A DNA stretch of 5,810 nucleotides from contig JAQBVZ010000057.1 in assembly GCA_027625205.1 (NCBI GenBank), positions 1 through 5,810 on the forward strand, written 5' to 3'. The translations under genes were made by a program, and so were the position numbers. The notes under the pieces were generated by a model, which worked only from the letters and a program-made list of their open reading frames with translations, was not told where the DNA came from and did not search any database. The DNA is from Chloroflexota bacterium. GTDB taxonomy: Bacteria; Chloroflexota; Dehalococcoidia; Lucifugimonadales; Australimonadaceae. Shown piece by piece: positions 1 to 5,621 of this stretch. How positions within the stretch are numbered: position 1 is the stretch's first letter; every line of letters starts with the position of its first letter.

Positions 1-705
1 CAACACAACAAGGCGGTGGTGGGCAAGAATGCCTTCCGTCACGCCTCCGGCATCCATCAGGACGGTGTGCTGAAGGACCGCAGCACGTACGAGATTATGG
101 ACCCCGTCACGGTAGGTGTACCCCGCAGTGAACTGGTCCTGGGCAAGCTCAGTGGCCGTCACGGCCTCAAGTCACGCCTCAATGAGTTGGGTTATGCCCC
201 AACGGATGAGGAGATGGGCCGCATCTATGATGCCTTCAAGGAGCTTGCGGACAAGAAGCGGGAGGTCATGGACCGGGACCTCATTGCCCTCATGGGTGAT
301 GAACACAAGACTTTTGATGAAGCCTATACCCTTGAGCACGTCCAGGTGACCTGTGGCGACCTTGAGGTAGCGACAGCTACCATACGGCTCAAAGACTCCC
401 AAGGTGAAGTACACACAGACGCCGGCACTGGCACCGGCCCGGTGGACGCGGTGTACCAGGCCATCAACCGCATCGTTAACGTGCCAAATGAGTTGACCGA
501 CTTCAGCGTAATGTCCGTCACAGAGGGTATCGACGCCGTTGGCCAGGTGAGCATCCGCATTGAGCAGGACGGTCGCGCCTACAACGGGCGTGGCGCTGAC
601 ACTGACATCATCGTCGCGTCAGCCAAAGCGTACATGAACGCCCTCAACCGGTTGATGGCCATGGGTGACACCACCAAGGCGCCCGAAGCTGCCGTTACGC
701 CCTAG
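1..705 (+). CDS. leuA: 2-isopropylmalate synthase, C-terminal part (5' end outside window)
   Basis: LeuA condenses 2-oxoisovalerate with acetyl-CoA, the first committed step of leucine synthesis in the cytoplasm. The frame is open from base 1, so the gene starts upstream; 234 residues are visible of a usual 500-520 or so, and the N-terminal catalytic barrel with its metal-binding histidines is missing. The first residues, NKAVVGKNAF, then GIHQDGVLK (17-25) and TYEIMDP (29-35), match the end of the catalytic part and the linker. From about residue 113 comes the C-terminal regulatory (LeuA dimer) domain, with the glycine-rich GTGTGPVDAVYQAI stretch and a complete end at AKAYMNALNRLMA followed by a short tail. 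Its presence implies leucine feedback control, as is known for the family. The closely related homocitrate and citramalate synthases are less likely given leuC, leuD and leuB downstream. An internal GTG at 16 is not a real start. Confidence 0.96.
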   Translation, partial: QHNKAVVGKNAFRHASGIHQDGVLKDRSTYEIMDPVTVGVPRSELVLGKLSGRHGLKSRLNELGYAPTDEEMGRIYDAFKELADKKREVMDRDLIALMGDEHKTFDEAYTLEHVQVTCGDLEVATATIRLKDSQGEVHTDAGTGTGPVDAVYQAINRIVNVPNELTDFSVMSVTEGIDAVGQVSIRIEQDGRAYNGRGADTDIIVASAKAYMNALNRLMAMGDTTKAPEAAVTP

Positions 706-735
706 CAGACGCAGGCAGTCGCAATCAAACACAGC

Positions 736-768
736 AGAGAGAGGCGTTTACCCACAACGCCTCTCTCT
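736..768 (+). terminator. 13-bp perfect hairpin between leuA and leuC
   Basis: Arms 736-748 and 756-768 are perfectly complementary over 13 bp around a 7-base loop (749-755). The hairpin begins 30 bases after the leuA stop and is followed by TGGTTTAAG, a weak T-rich tail rather than a clean T run. It could be a leaky intrinsic terminator that lowers leuC expression relative to leuA, or an element that stabilises the 3' end of the leuA message. I see no leucine-codon-rich leader peptide nearby, so classical leucine attenuation is not supported. Confidence 0.6.
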
Positions 769-814
769 TGGTTTAAGATACGTTTGCCGTTGAGCTACTA
801 CACTTTTTGATGAT

Positions 815-821
815 GAGGTGA
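815..821 (+). promoter_or_regulatory. Ribosome binding site of leuC
   Basis: GAGGTGA lies 9 bases before the ATG at 831 and fits the anti-Shine-Dalgarno sequence well. It supports that ATG as the start, which also agrees with the family's usual N-terminus. No convincing promoter boxes were recognised in the 125-bp gap upstream. Confidence 0.7.
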
Positions 822-830
822 CACACCGCC

Positions 831-2240
831 ATGGCGCCAAAGACCATGTTCGAGAAGATATGGGACGCCCACGTTGTGAAGGGAGAGTCAGGCAAACCCG
901 CCCTGCTCTACATTGACCTACACCTGGTGCATGAGATTACGTCCGCCCAGGCCTTTGAGGGCTTGCGGCTGGCGAAGCGCAAGATGCGCCGTCCTGACCT
1001 GACGGTGGCCGTGGCTGACCACAACGTACCAACTTCTGACCGCGACAAGCCGTTGCAGGATAAGATTGCAAAGAAGCAGCTGGAGATTCTTGGTGAGAAT
1101 ACCAAGGAGTTCGGCATTGAGTACTACGACATGATGCACCACAGCCAGGGCATCGTGCATGTAATCGGGCCAGAACAGGGATGGACGCTGCCCGGCAAGA
1201 CCATCGTCTGCGGCGATAGCCACACCGCCACCCACGGCGCGTTGGGTGCGCTCGCCTTTGGCGTCGGCACCTCTGAGGTGGAGCACGTCCTGGCCACGCA
1301 ATGCCTGGTGCAAGCCAGGCCCAAGACCATGGAGATACGAGTCAACGGCAAGCTGCCCCAGGGACTTACGGCCAAGGACCTTGTCCTTGGCATCATTGGT
1401 CAGGTTGGCATTGCTGGCGGAGTGGGTCACGTGGTGGAGTACACCGGTGAGGCCATTCGTGACCTGTCCATGGAAGGACGCATGACCGTCTGCAACATGA
1501 CTATTGAATTCGGCGCACGGGCAGGGATGGTCGCGCCGGATGAGACGACGTTTGAGTATGTGAAGGGCCGCGCCCACGCTCCACAGGGCGCTGACTTCGA
1601 CGCGGCGGTAGTCGAATGGCGCAAGCTCGCCACAGACCCCGACGCCGTCTATGACACCTTGGTGGAGATTGACGCATCCAAGCTGGAGCCCCAGGTGACC
1701 TGGGGAACAAACCCCGGCCACGTGGTGTCCGTCACCGCAAAGGTGCCTGAGCCAGCCTCCTTCGCCACGGTTGATGAGCAGTCATCAGCCACGCGCGCAC
1801 TGGAGTACATGGCGTTGAAGGGGAGCACGCCCATTGTGGACATTAAGCTTGACCGTGTATTTATTGGCTCCTGCACCAACTCGCGGATTGAGGACATCCG
1901 GGCCGCGGCGGCTGTGGCCAAGGGCAAAAAGGTCTCATCCCACGTCTCAGCCATGGTGGTGCCAGGTTCCTTTGCAGTGAAAATGCAGGCTGAGAAGGAG
2001 GGGCTGGACAAGATACTCACGGACGCTGGGTTTGACTGGCGTGACGCTGGCTGCTCCATGTGTCTGGCCATGAACCCGGACGTGCTGGCTCCCGGTGAGC
2101 GGTGCGCCTCCACCTCCAACAGAAACTTTGAAGGACGCCAGGGGGCGGGCGGACGCACCCATCTGGTAAGCCCCGCCATGGCGGCAGCGGCGGCTATCGA
2201 GGGCCATTTCGTGGACATACGCAAGTGGCAGTACGCGTAG
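831..2240 (+). CDS. leuC: 3-isopropylmalate dehydratase large subunit
   Basis: LeuC carries the [4Fe-4S] cluster of isopropylmalate isomerase, which with LeuD converts 2-isopropylmalate to 3-isopropylmalate through a dehydrated intermediate. The 469 residues are close to the 466 of E. coli LeuC and align over the full length. Visible aconitase-family landmarks are [14 protein letters not shown] (29-42), [11 protein letters not shown] (107-117), [31 protein letters not shown] (127-157), SMEGRM (213-218), GMVAPDETT (232-240) and VTWGTNPG (289-296). The three cluster cysteines are Cys348 in [10 protein letters not shown] and Cys408 and Cys411 in [11 protein letters not shown]; the substrate-binding stretch [12 protein letters not shown] (427-438) is also present. 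The gene is intact. It lies 125 bp after leuA and, unusually, is separated from leuD by about 1.6 kb holding two unrelated genes and two repeats. Confidence 0.98.
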   Translation: MAPKTMFEKIWDAHVVKGESGKPALLYIDLHLVHEITSAQAFEGLRLAKRKMRRPDLTVAVADHNVPTSDRDKPLQDKIAKKQLEILGENTKEFGIEYYDMMHHSQGIVHVIGPEQGWTLPGKTIVCGDSHTATHGALGALAFGVGTSEVEHVLATQCLVQARPKTMEIRVNGKLPQGLTAKDLVLGIIGQVGIAGGVGHVVEYTGEAIRDLSMEGRMTVCNMTIEFGARAGMVAPDETTFEYVKGRAHAPQGADFDAAVVEWRKLATDPDAVYDTLVEIDASKLEPQVTWGTNPGHVVSVTAKVPEPASFATVDEQSSATRALEYMALKGSTPIVDIKLDRVFIGSCTNSRIEDIRAAAAVAKGKKVSSHVSAMVVPGSFAVKMQAEKEGLDKILTDAGFDWRDAGCSMCLAMNPDVLAPGERCASTSNRNFEGRQGAGGRTHLVSPAMAAAAAIEGHFVDIRKWQYA

Positions 2241-2257
2241 GGACGGGAGCGTTTGAG

Positions 2258-2272
2258 GTCTGGAAAACAGAC
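2258..2272 (+). other. Small hairpin after leuC
   Basis: GTCTG (2258-2262) and CAGAC (2268-2272) can pair around the loop GAAAA. The stem is only 5 bp and no T run follows, so terminator function is doubtful. It directly precedes repeat copy 1. Confidence 0.3.
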
Positions 2273-2370
2273 TGGCGCAGGTTCGTGGTTCGAGTGCCTC
2301 ACCACGAACGAGTCTATTTAGGAACGCAGCGTCAATTCCCCCGTTCGCCCTGAGGCACTCGAAGGGTGAA
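2273..2370 (+). repeat. Composite palindromic repeat, copy 1 (hairpins A1 and B1)
   Basis: Hairpin A1 (2281-2310) has a 9-bp perfect stem, 2281-2289 with 2301-2309, and an inner GAG/CTC pairing around TGC. Hairpin B1 pairs TTCGCCC (2344-2350) with GGGTGAA (2364-2370), with one G-T pair, and an inner GAG/CTC pairing around GCA. A 33-base spacer lies between the hairpins. The 38 bases from 2273 recur at 3741-3778 with two differences, and B1 recurs at 3800-3831. The A1 core, TTCGAGTGCCTCA (2289-2301), is the exact reverse complement of the B1 core (2351-2363), so A and B are the same core in opposite orientation inside different stems, as in REP/BIME-type elements. It fills most of the 182-bp leuC-rmuC gap. 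Confidence 0.88.
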
Positions 2371-2408
2371 TAGGCTCAAAAAAGCCGAGAGTTAAGGCCT
2401 GAAACCCC

Positions 2409-2414
2409 GGAGGG
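2409..2414 (+). promoter_or_regulatory. Ribosome binding site of rmuC
   Basis: GGAGGG lies 8 bases before the GTG at 2423. This strong site decides in favour of the GTG start, which also gives a protein opening directly with its membrane segment. Confidence 0.72.
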
Positions 2415-2422
2415 ACTAGCGC

Positions 2423-3460
2423 GTGGAACCACTCATCTTCGGCGCCCTTGTCGTGCTCATCGCACTGGTGGGCTGGCTGCTGTTTCAGCGCCGGAGCGGT
2501 TCCTCTGATGAACTCAAGGCCTCCCTTCGGCAGGAGTTTCTGAACTTCCAGTCAGGGCTCCACACCGAGCTTGGCGCGGCACGGCAGAGCATGGACGGTG
2601 CCAAGGATATCGTAGCGGGCCAGACCATCCAGACCATCGACCGTATACGGGAGATTGGCGAGACCATCCAGAAGCTGATCCAACAGCAGGAGGAGGCCCA
2701 GAAACTGGGCCAGGGGCTCAAGGACTTACTGCAAGCCCCCAAGCTACGCGGCAACTACGGTGAGGCCATCCTGGAGGAACTCCTGAGTAGGGCCCTTCCC
2801 GTCGGCATATGGGAGCGCCAGTACGCTATAGACGGCAACGAGCGCGTGGACTGCGTCGTCCGCCTCAGGGACGTGGTGGTGCCTATAGACGCCAAGTTCC
2901 CGCGAGACGACTACGCACGGTACATTGAGGCTGACTCGGACGTGGAGAAGGCACAGCACTGGAAAGCGTTTGAGGGGGCGGTCAAGACGCAGATCATCAG
3001 CATCAAGAACAAGTACATCAAGCCGGAGCTTGGCACTACTGAGTTTGCTTTGATGTTCATTCCGTCAGAGGCGGTCTACTATGAGACCATCGCTGAGAAC
3101 AACTACCTGGGCCACCCCTCCGCCATCTGGAAGTATGCGCAAGACAACCAGGTGGTCCCCGTTAGCCCCAACACTTTCTACGCCTTCTTGCAAGTGGTGA
3201 TACTGAGCATCAAGAACGTGGAGATTGTAAACAAGGCCAAAGAACTGCGAGAGGGATTAGCTACCCTGGAACGGGGTTTTGGCCTCTTCTACAATAAGTA
3301 CCAGGACATGGGCAAGGGAATCGAACGGGCTGCCGAGGCCTATCGCGTAGGCAATGACCATATAGACAGGTTCAAACGTCGGCTGGACTCCACGCTACAA
3401 TTAGAGGGTCTACAGGAAGACTACGTGGTGCCGCTGCCGGAGGAGGCTGAGGAGTCATAG
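2423..3460 (+). CDS. rmuC: RmuC family protein (DNA recombination protein RmuC homologue)
   Basis: RmuC proteins are predicted nuclease-like proteins; in E. coli, loss of rmuC alters recombination at inverted repeats. The biochemical activity is not settled. Here a GTG start gives 345 residues, shorter than the 475 of E. coli RmuC. Residues 4-21 form one hydrophobic membrane segment followed by QRR, so the rest is probably cytoplasmic. Residues about 28-105 are rich in Gln, Glu and Lys, fitting the family's coiled coil. The RmuC domain follows: LRGNYGEAILEELL (108-121), VDCVVRL (142-148), VPIDAKFP (153-160, a D-x-K motif like the PD-(D/E)xK core), FIPSEAVYYE (212-221) and VSPNTFYAFLQVV (247-259). 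The gene stops 18 bp before the GIY-YIG gene, so the two are probably co-transcribed. It has no known link to leucine synthesis. Confidence 0.93.
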   Translation: MEPLIFGALVVLIALVGWLLFQRRSGSSDELKASLRQEFLNFQSGLHTELGAARQSMDGAKDIVAGQTIQTIDRIREIGETIQKLIQQQEEAQKLGQGLKDLLQAPKLRGNYGEAILEELLSRALPVGIWERQYAIDGNERVDCVVRLRDVVVPIDAKFPRDDYARYIEADSDVEKAQHWKAFEGAVKTQIISIKNKYIKPELGTTEFALMFIPSEAVYYETIAENNYLGHPSAIWKYAQDNQVVPVSPNTFYAFLQVVILSIKNVEIVNKAKELREGLATLERGFGLFYNKYQDMGKGIERAAEAYRVGNDHIDRFKRRLDSTLQLEGLQEDYVVPLPEEAEES

Positions 3461-3478
3461 TCTCATGAAGCGGAATTC

Positions 3479-3787
3479 ATGAGCTTTTACGTGTATATTC
3501 TCAGATGCGCTGATGGGTCGTACTATACGGGGCATACTGACAATATTGAGCACAGGCTTGCACAACACCACGAAGGTGAGGCCAGCGAGTACACTAAGTC
3601 CCGGCGTCCAGTAGTTCCCGTATTCCAGGAAGAGTTCCCTAATAGGCTGGAAGCCCTGGAGATGGAGCGACGCATCAAGGGATGGAGCAGACACAAAAAA
3701 AGAGGCGTTGATAGCCAGGAACTGGAGCTACTGACGAAGTTGGCACAGGTTCGTGGTTCGAGAGCCTCACCACGAACGGAGATTTAG
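3479..3787 (+). CDS. Small GIY-YIG domain protein (predicted endonuclease)
   Basis: This 102-residue protein is almost wholly one GIY-YIG nuclease domain of the small stand-alone type (YhbQ/COG2827-like). Visible motifs are YVYILRCADGSYYTG (4-18), which contains the two catalytic-type tyrosines Tyr6 and Tyr16, then Arg26 in EHRLAQH, the YTKSRRPVVPVF strand (38-49), and EALEMERRIKGWSRHKK (58-74) with the likely metal-binding Glu63. All expected catalytic positions appear present, so it may cleave DNA, possibly branched or damaged DNA; the true substrate is unknown. The gene lies 18 bp after rmuC and has only a weak upstream Shine-Dalgarno match, which suggests translation coupled to rmuC. The last 12 residues and the stop come from repeat copy 2 (3749-3787), so the native C-terminus may have been replaced. 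A hand count gives about 52% G+C over 3481-3720, lower than sampled leuC and rmuC sequence. Confidence 0.92.
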   Translation: MSFYVYILRCADGSYYTGHTDNIEHRLAQHHEGEASEYTKSRRPVVPVFQEEFPNRLEALEMERRIKGWSRHKKRGVDSQELELLTKLAQVRGSRASPRTEI

Positions 3788-3831
3788 GCTCTCTTCAGGC
3801 CGTTCGCCCTGAGGTTCTCAAAGGGTGAACG
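3741..3831 (+). repeat. Composite palindromic repeat, copy 2 (hairpins A2 and B2)
   Basis: Hairpin A2 (3749-3778) has the same 9-bp stem as A1, with core GAGAGCCTC in place of GAGTGCCTC. Hairpin B2 (3800-3831) pairs CGTTCGCCC with GGGTGAACG, with one G-T pair, and has core GAGGTTCTC in place of GAGGCACTC. The spacer is 21 bases against 33 in copy 1, and only ATTTAGG is clearly shared within it. The orientation is direct relative to copy 1. A2 lies inside the 3' end of the GIY-YIG reading frame, and B2 ends 38 bases before the leuD start. Confidence 0.87.
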
Positions 3832-3855
3832 AGTACTTATCAGAAGAGAGCAATC

Positions 3856-3864
3856 AAAGAGGAG
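3856..3864 (+). promoter_or_regulatory. Ribosome binding site deciding the leuD start
   Basis: AAAGAGGAG lies 5 bases before the ATG at 3870. It favours that ATG over the in-frame GTG at 3825, which lies inside repeat hairpin B2 and would add 15 residues unlike any LeuD N-terminus I know. Confidence 0.8.
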
Positions 3865-3869
3865 CAATC

Positions 3870-4466
3870 ATGGAGCCATTTAAGACACACAACGGTACCG
3901 TAGTGCCCTTGGACATGGTCAGCATAGACACTGACCAGATCATCCCCAAACAGTTCCTGAAGCGCGTTGAGCGCACCGGTTTCGGCCAGTTCCTCTTCTA
4001 CGGTTGGCGCTTCCTGGCGGACGGCTCACCCAACCCCAAGTTCATTCTCAATGGGCCGCAGTACAAGGGCGCAAGCGTCATGGTTACCGGTGCAAACTTC
4101 GGCTGCGGGTCGTCTCGTGAGCACGCTCCGTGGGCCTTGGAGGACTACGGCATTAAGGCGGTCATCGCCCCCAGCTTCGCGGACATTTTCCGCAACAACT
4201 GCTTCCAGATTGGCCTGCTGCCGGTGGTGCTGCCTGAGGAACACGTGCGGACCATTATGGCCAGGGCCGAGGAGATCCCCGGTTACAAGGTGACGGTGGA
4301 CCTGGAGAACAAGAAGGTTACCGACAGCCAGGACTTGGACGTGAGCTTCGATGTCGATGAGTTCCGGCGCTACTGCCTACTGAACGGGCTGGATGACATT
4401 GGCCTCACGCTCCAAAGCGAGGCCGATATTACAACCTACGAAGCCAAGGTAGGAGCCAGCAGCTAG
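3870..4466 (+). CDS. leuD: 3-isopropylmalate dehydratase small subunit
   Basis: LeuD is the swivelling small subunit that completes the active site of isopropylmalate isomerase together with LeuC. The 198 residues match the longer bacterial type (201 in E. coli) throughout: TVVPLDMVSIDTDQIIPKQFLKRVERTGFG opens the protein (10-39), NFGCGSSREHAPWAL (77-91) is the family signature, APSFADIFRNNCFQIGLLPV follows at about 100-119, and FRRYCLLNGLDDIGLTLQ lies near the end. The start at 3870 is chosen for its strong Shine-Dalgarno sequence and the fit to the family N-terminus. It lies 82 bp after the GIY-YIG stop, with repeat hairpin B2 between, and 38 bp before leuB. No lesion is seen. Its distance from leuC is unusual, because the two genes are commonly adjacent. 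Confidence 0.97.
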   Translation: MEPFKTHNGTVVPLDMVSIDTDQIIPKQFLKRVERTGFGQFLFYGWRFLADGSPNPKFILNGPQYKGASVMVTGANFGCGSSREHAPWALEDYGIKAVIAPSFADIFRNNCFQIGLLPVVLPEEHVRTIMARAEEIPGYKVTVDLENKKVTDSQDLDVSFDVDEFRRYCLLNGLDDIGLTLQSEADITTYEAKVGASS

Positions 4467-4495
4467 GCCGCCTCCACTAACAAGACCATTCAAAT

Positions 4496-4500
4496 AGGAG
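4496..4500 (+). promoter_or_regulatory. Ribosome binding site of leuB
   Basis: AGGAG lies 4 bases before the ATG at 4505. The spacing is slightly short but acceptable, and the start agrees with the family N-terminus, FNIFVLPGDGVGPEV. Confidence 0.65.
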
Positions 4501-4504
4501 ACCC

Positions 4505-5598
4505 ATGGCTACTTTCAACATATTTGTACTGCCAGGTGACGGCGTTGGCCCTGAAGTGACCGGCGCTTCGCAGCGCGTTCTCGACACCGTGGCGTCGCGC
4601 TGGGAGCACGACATCGTCTACAGCACAGACCTCGTCGGCGGCTCAGCTATTGATGAGTATGGCGAGCCCCTGCGCGCTGAAACGCTAGAGAAGGCCAAGA
4701 CCAGCGACGCTGTCCTCTTCGGCTCCGTGGGCGGCCCCAAGTGGGACAATGCCCCGGTCCGGCCGGAGGCTGCCATCCTGGGGCTGCGCAAGGGTATGGG
4801 ACTGTTTGGCAACATACGGCCCGTGAAAGTATTCCCCGGCATGGAGTCCTCCAGCCCCGTCAAGGACGAGCAGACATGATTATCCTGCGGGAACTCACCG
4901 GCGGACTCTACTTCTCGAAGCCCAAGCGTCGCTGGACCACCAGCAGAGGCCGCAGGGGAGTGGACACGCTGCTGTACACGGAGCAGGAGATTGCGCGCAT
5001 CGTCCGCATGGGATTTGAACTGGCCAGGGGCCGCCGCAAGAAGCTCACCTCCGTAGACAAGGCCAACGTGATGGAGACGGGACGCCTGTGGCACGCCATA
5101 GCTGATGAGGTCTCCAAGGAGTACCCGGACGTTGAACTCAGTCATGCCCTGGCGGACTCCTGCGCCATGCAGATCATCACCAACCCCACACAGTTTGACG
5201 TGCTGGTGATGGAGAACATGTTTGGCGACATTCTCTCCGACGAGGCTGCGGTGCTGACGGCCTCCCTGGGCATGCTGCCCTCCGCCAGCCTGGCAGCGCT
5301 GCCTCAGACCGGTGGTGGTCGTCGTCGCAAGGTGCGCGGCCTCTACGAGCCCATCCATGGCACTGCGCCGGACATAGCGGGCCAAGGCAAGGCCAACCCC
5401 ATAGGCTCCATCCTGAGCATGTCCTTCATGCTGCGTTACTCCCTGGGCCTCGCAAAAGAGGCTGACGCGGTGGACGCGGCCGTTGAAGGCGTGCTGGCTG
5501 ATGGCCTCCGTACTGCTGATATCGCTGCCCCCGGCCAAAAGGTGGCCTCCACAGATGAGATGACGGACGCTGTGATTAAACGCGTGAGCAAGGGCTAA
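4505..5598 (+). pseudogene. leuB: 3-isopropylmalate dehydrogenase, frameshifted/split
   Basis: LeuB oxidises and decarboxylates 3-isopropylmalate with NAD+. Its sequence lies in two frames. Frame 1 (4505-4879, 124 residues) holds FVLPGDGVGPEV, GSVGGPKWD (73-81) and the substrate arginines Arg95 and Arg105, then reaches SPVKDE and stops at TGA 4877-4879. Frame 2 continues the protein from about 4870 to the TAA at 5596-5598; counted from its ATG at 4876 it has 240 residues with RELTGGLYF (Arg5, Tyr12), VDKANV (Lys62), Asp94, and FGDILSDEA (Asp118, Asp122), the expected substrate and metal ligands. GTAPDIAGQGKANP is the NAD-side motif. Compared with Thermus LeuB, about four codons plus one base are missing at the junction, so a deletion near 13 bases is the simplest cause. 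No slippery heptamer is seen. Apart from the junction, both parts look well preserved, so the lesion is recent, a sequence error, or the two halves are made separately. Confidence 0.9.
4862..4879 (+). other. ATGA overlap at the leuB frame junction
   Basis: The stop TGA of the upstream leuB frame (4877-4879) overlaps an ATG in the downstream frame (4876-4878). AAGGA at 4862-4866 lies 9 bases before that ATG. This is the usual arrangement for translational coupling, so the C-terminal part could be translated as a separate chain beginning MIILRELTGG. It may equally be chance, because ATG and the preceding bases belong to normal LeuB coding sequence. Confidence 0.45.
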
Positions 5599-5621
5599 CG
5601 CGGGACACCGCGTATGCAACC

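Noticed and set aside
774..811. Possible promoter boxes upstream of leuC (TTGCCG at 784-789, TTTGAT at 806-811; also TAAGAT at 774-779)
   Set aside because: The matches to sigma-70 boxes are poor or lack a partner at the right distance, and the organism's consensus is unknown.
810..821. Mini-ORF ATG ATG AGG TGA over the leuC ribosome binding site
   Set aside because: It has three codons and no Shine-Dalgarno sequence of its own; chance is the simpler explanation.
859..960. LeuC reads DLHLVHE where E. coli LeuC has DRHLVHE
   Set aside because: Leucine at this position is also found in other LeuC proteins, for example mycobacterial ones as I recall, so it is not a lost key residue.
918..1721. 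267-residue open frame on the minus strand across leuC
   Set aside because: It is a shadow of leuC, which is intact and conserved over its full length on the + strand; the antisense product has an odd composition and no known motif.
1649..2305. 218-residue open frame on the minus strand running from repeat A1 into leuC
   Set aside because: It mostly mirrors the conserved leuC end; its start lies in the hairpin repeat and no ribosome binding site or domain supports it.
2273..3831. The repeats as a CRISPR array
   Set aside because: There are only two copies about 1.4 kb apart, each a pair of palindromes with genes between them, and there are no regular spacers or cas genes.
3825..3869. GTG start giving LeuD 15 extra residues
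   Set aside because: The extension is coded partly by repeat B2 and is unlike LeuD N-termini, while the ATG at 3870 has a strong Shine-Dalgarno sequence.
4862..4880. Programmed -1 frameshift joining the leuB frames
   Set aside because: No slippery heptamer of the X XXY YYZ type is present, and a simple -1 shift would still leave about four residues missing from the family alignment.
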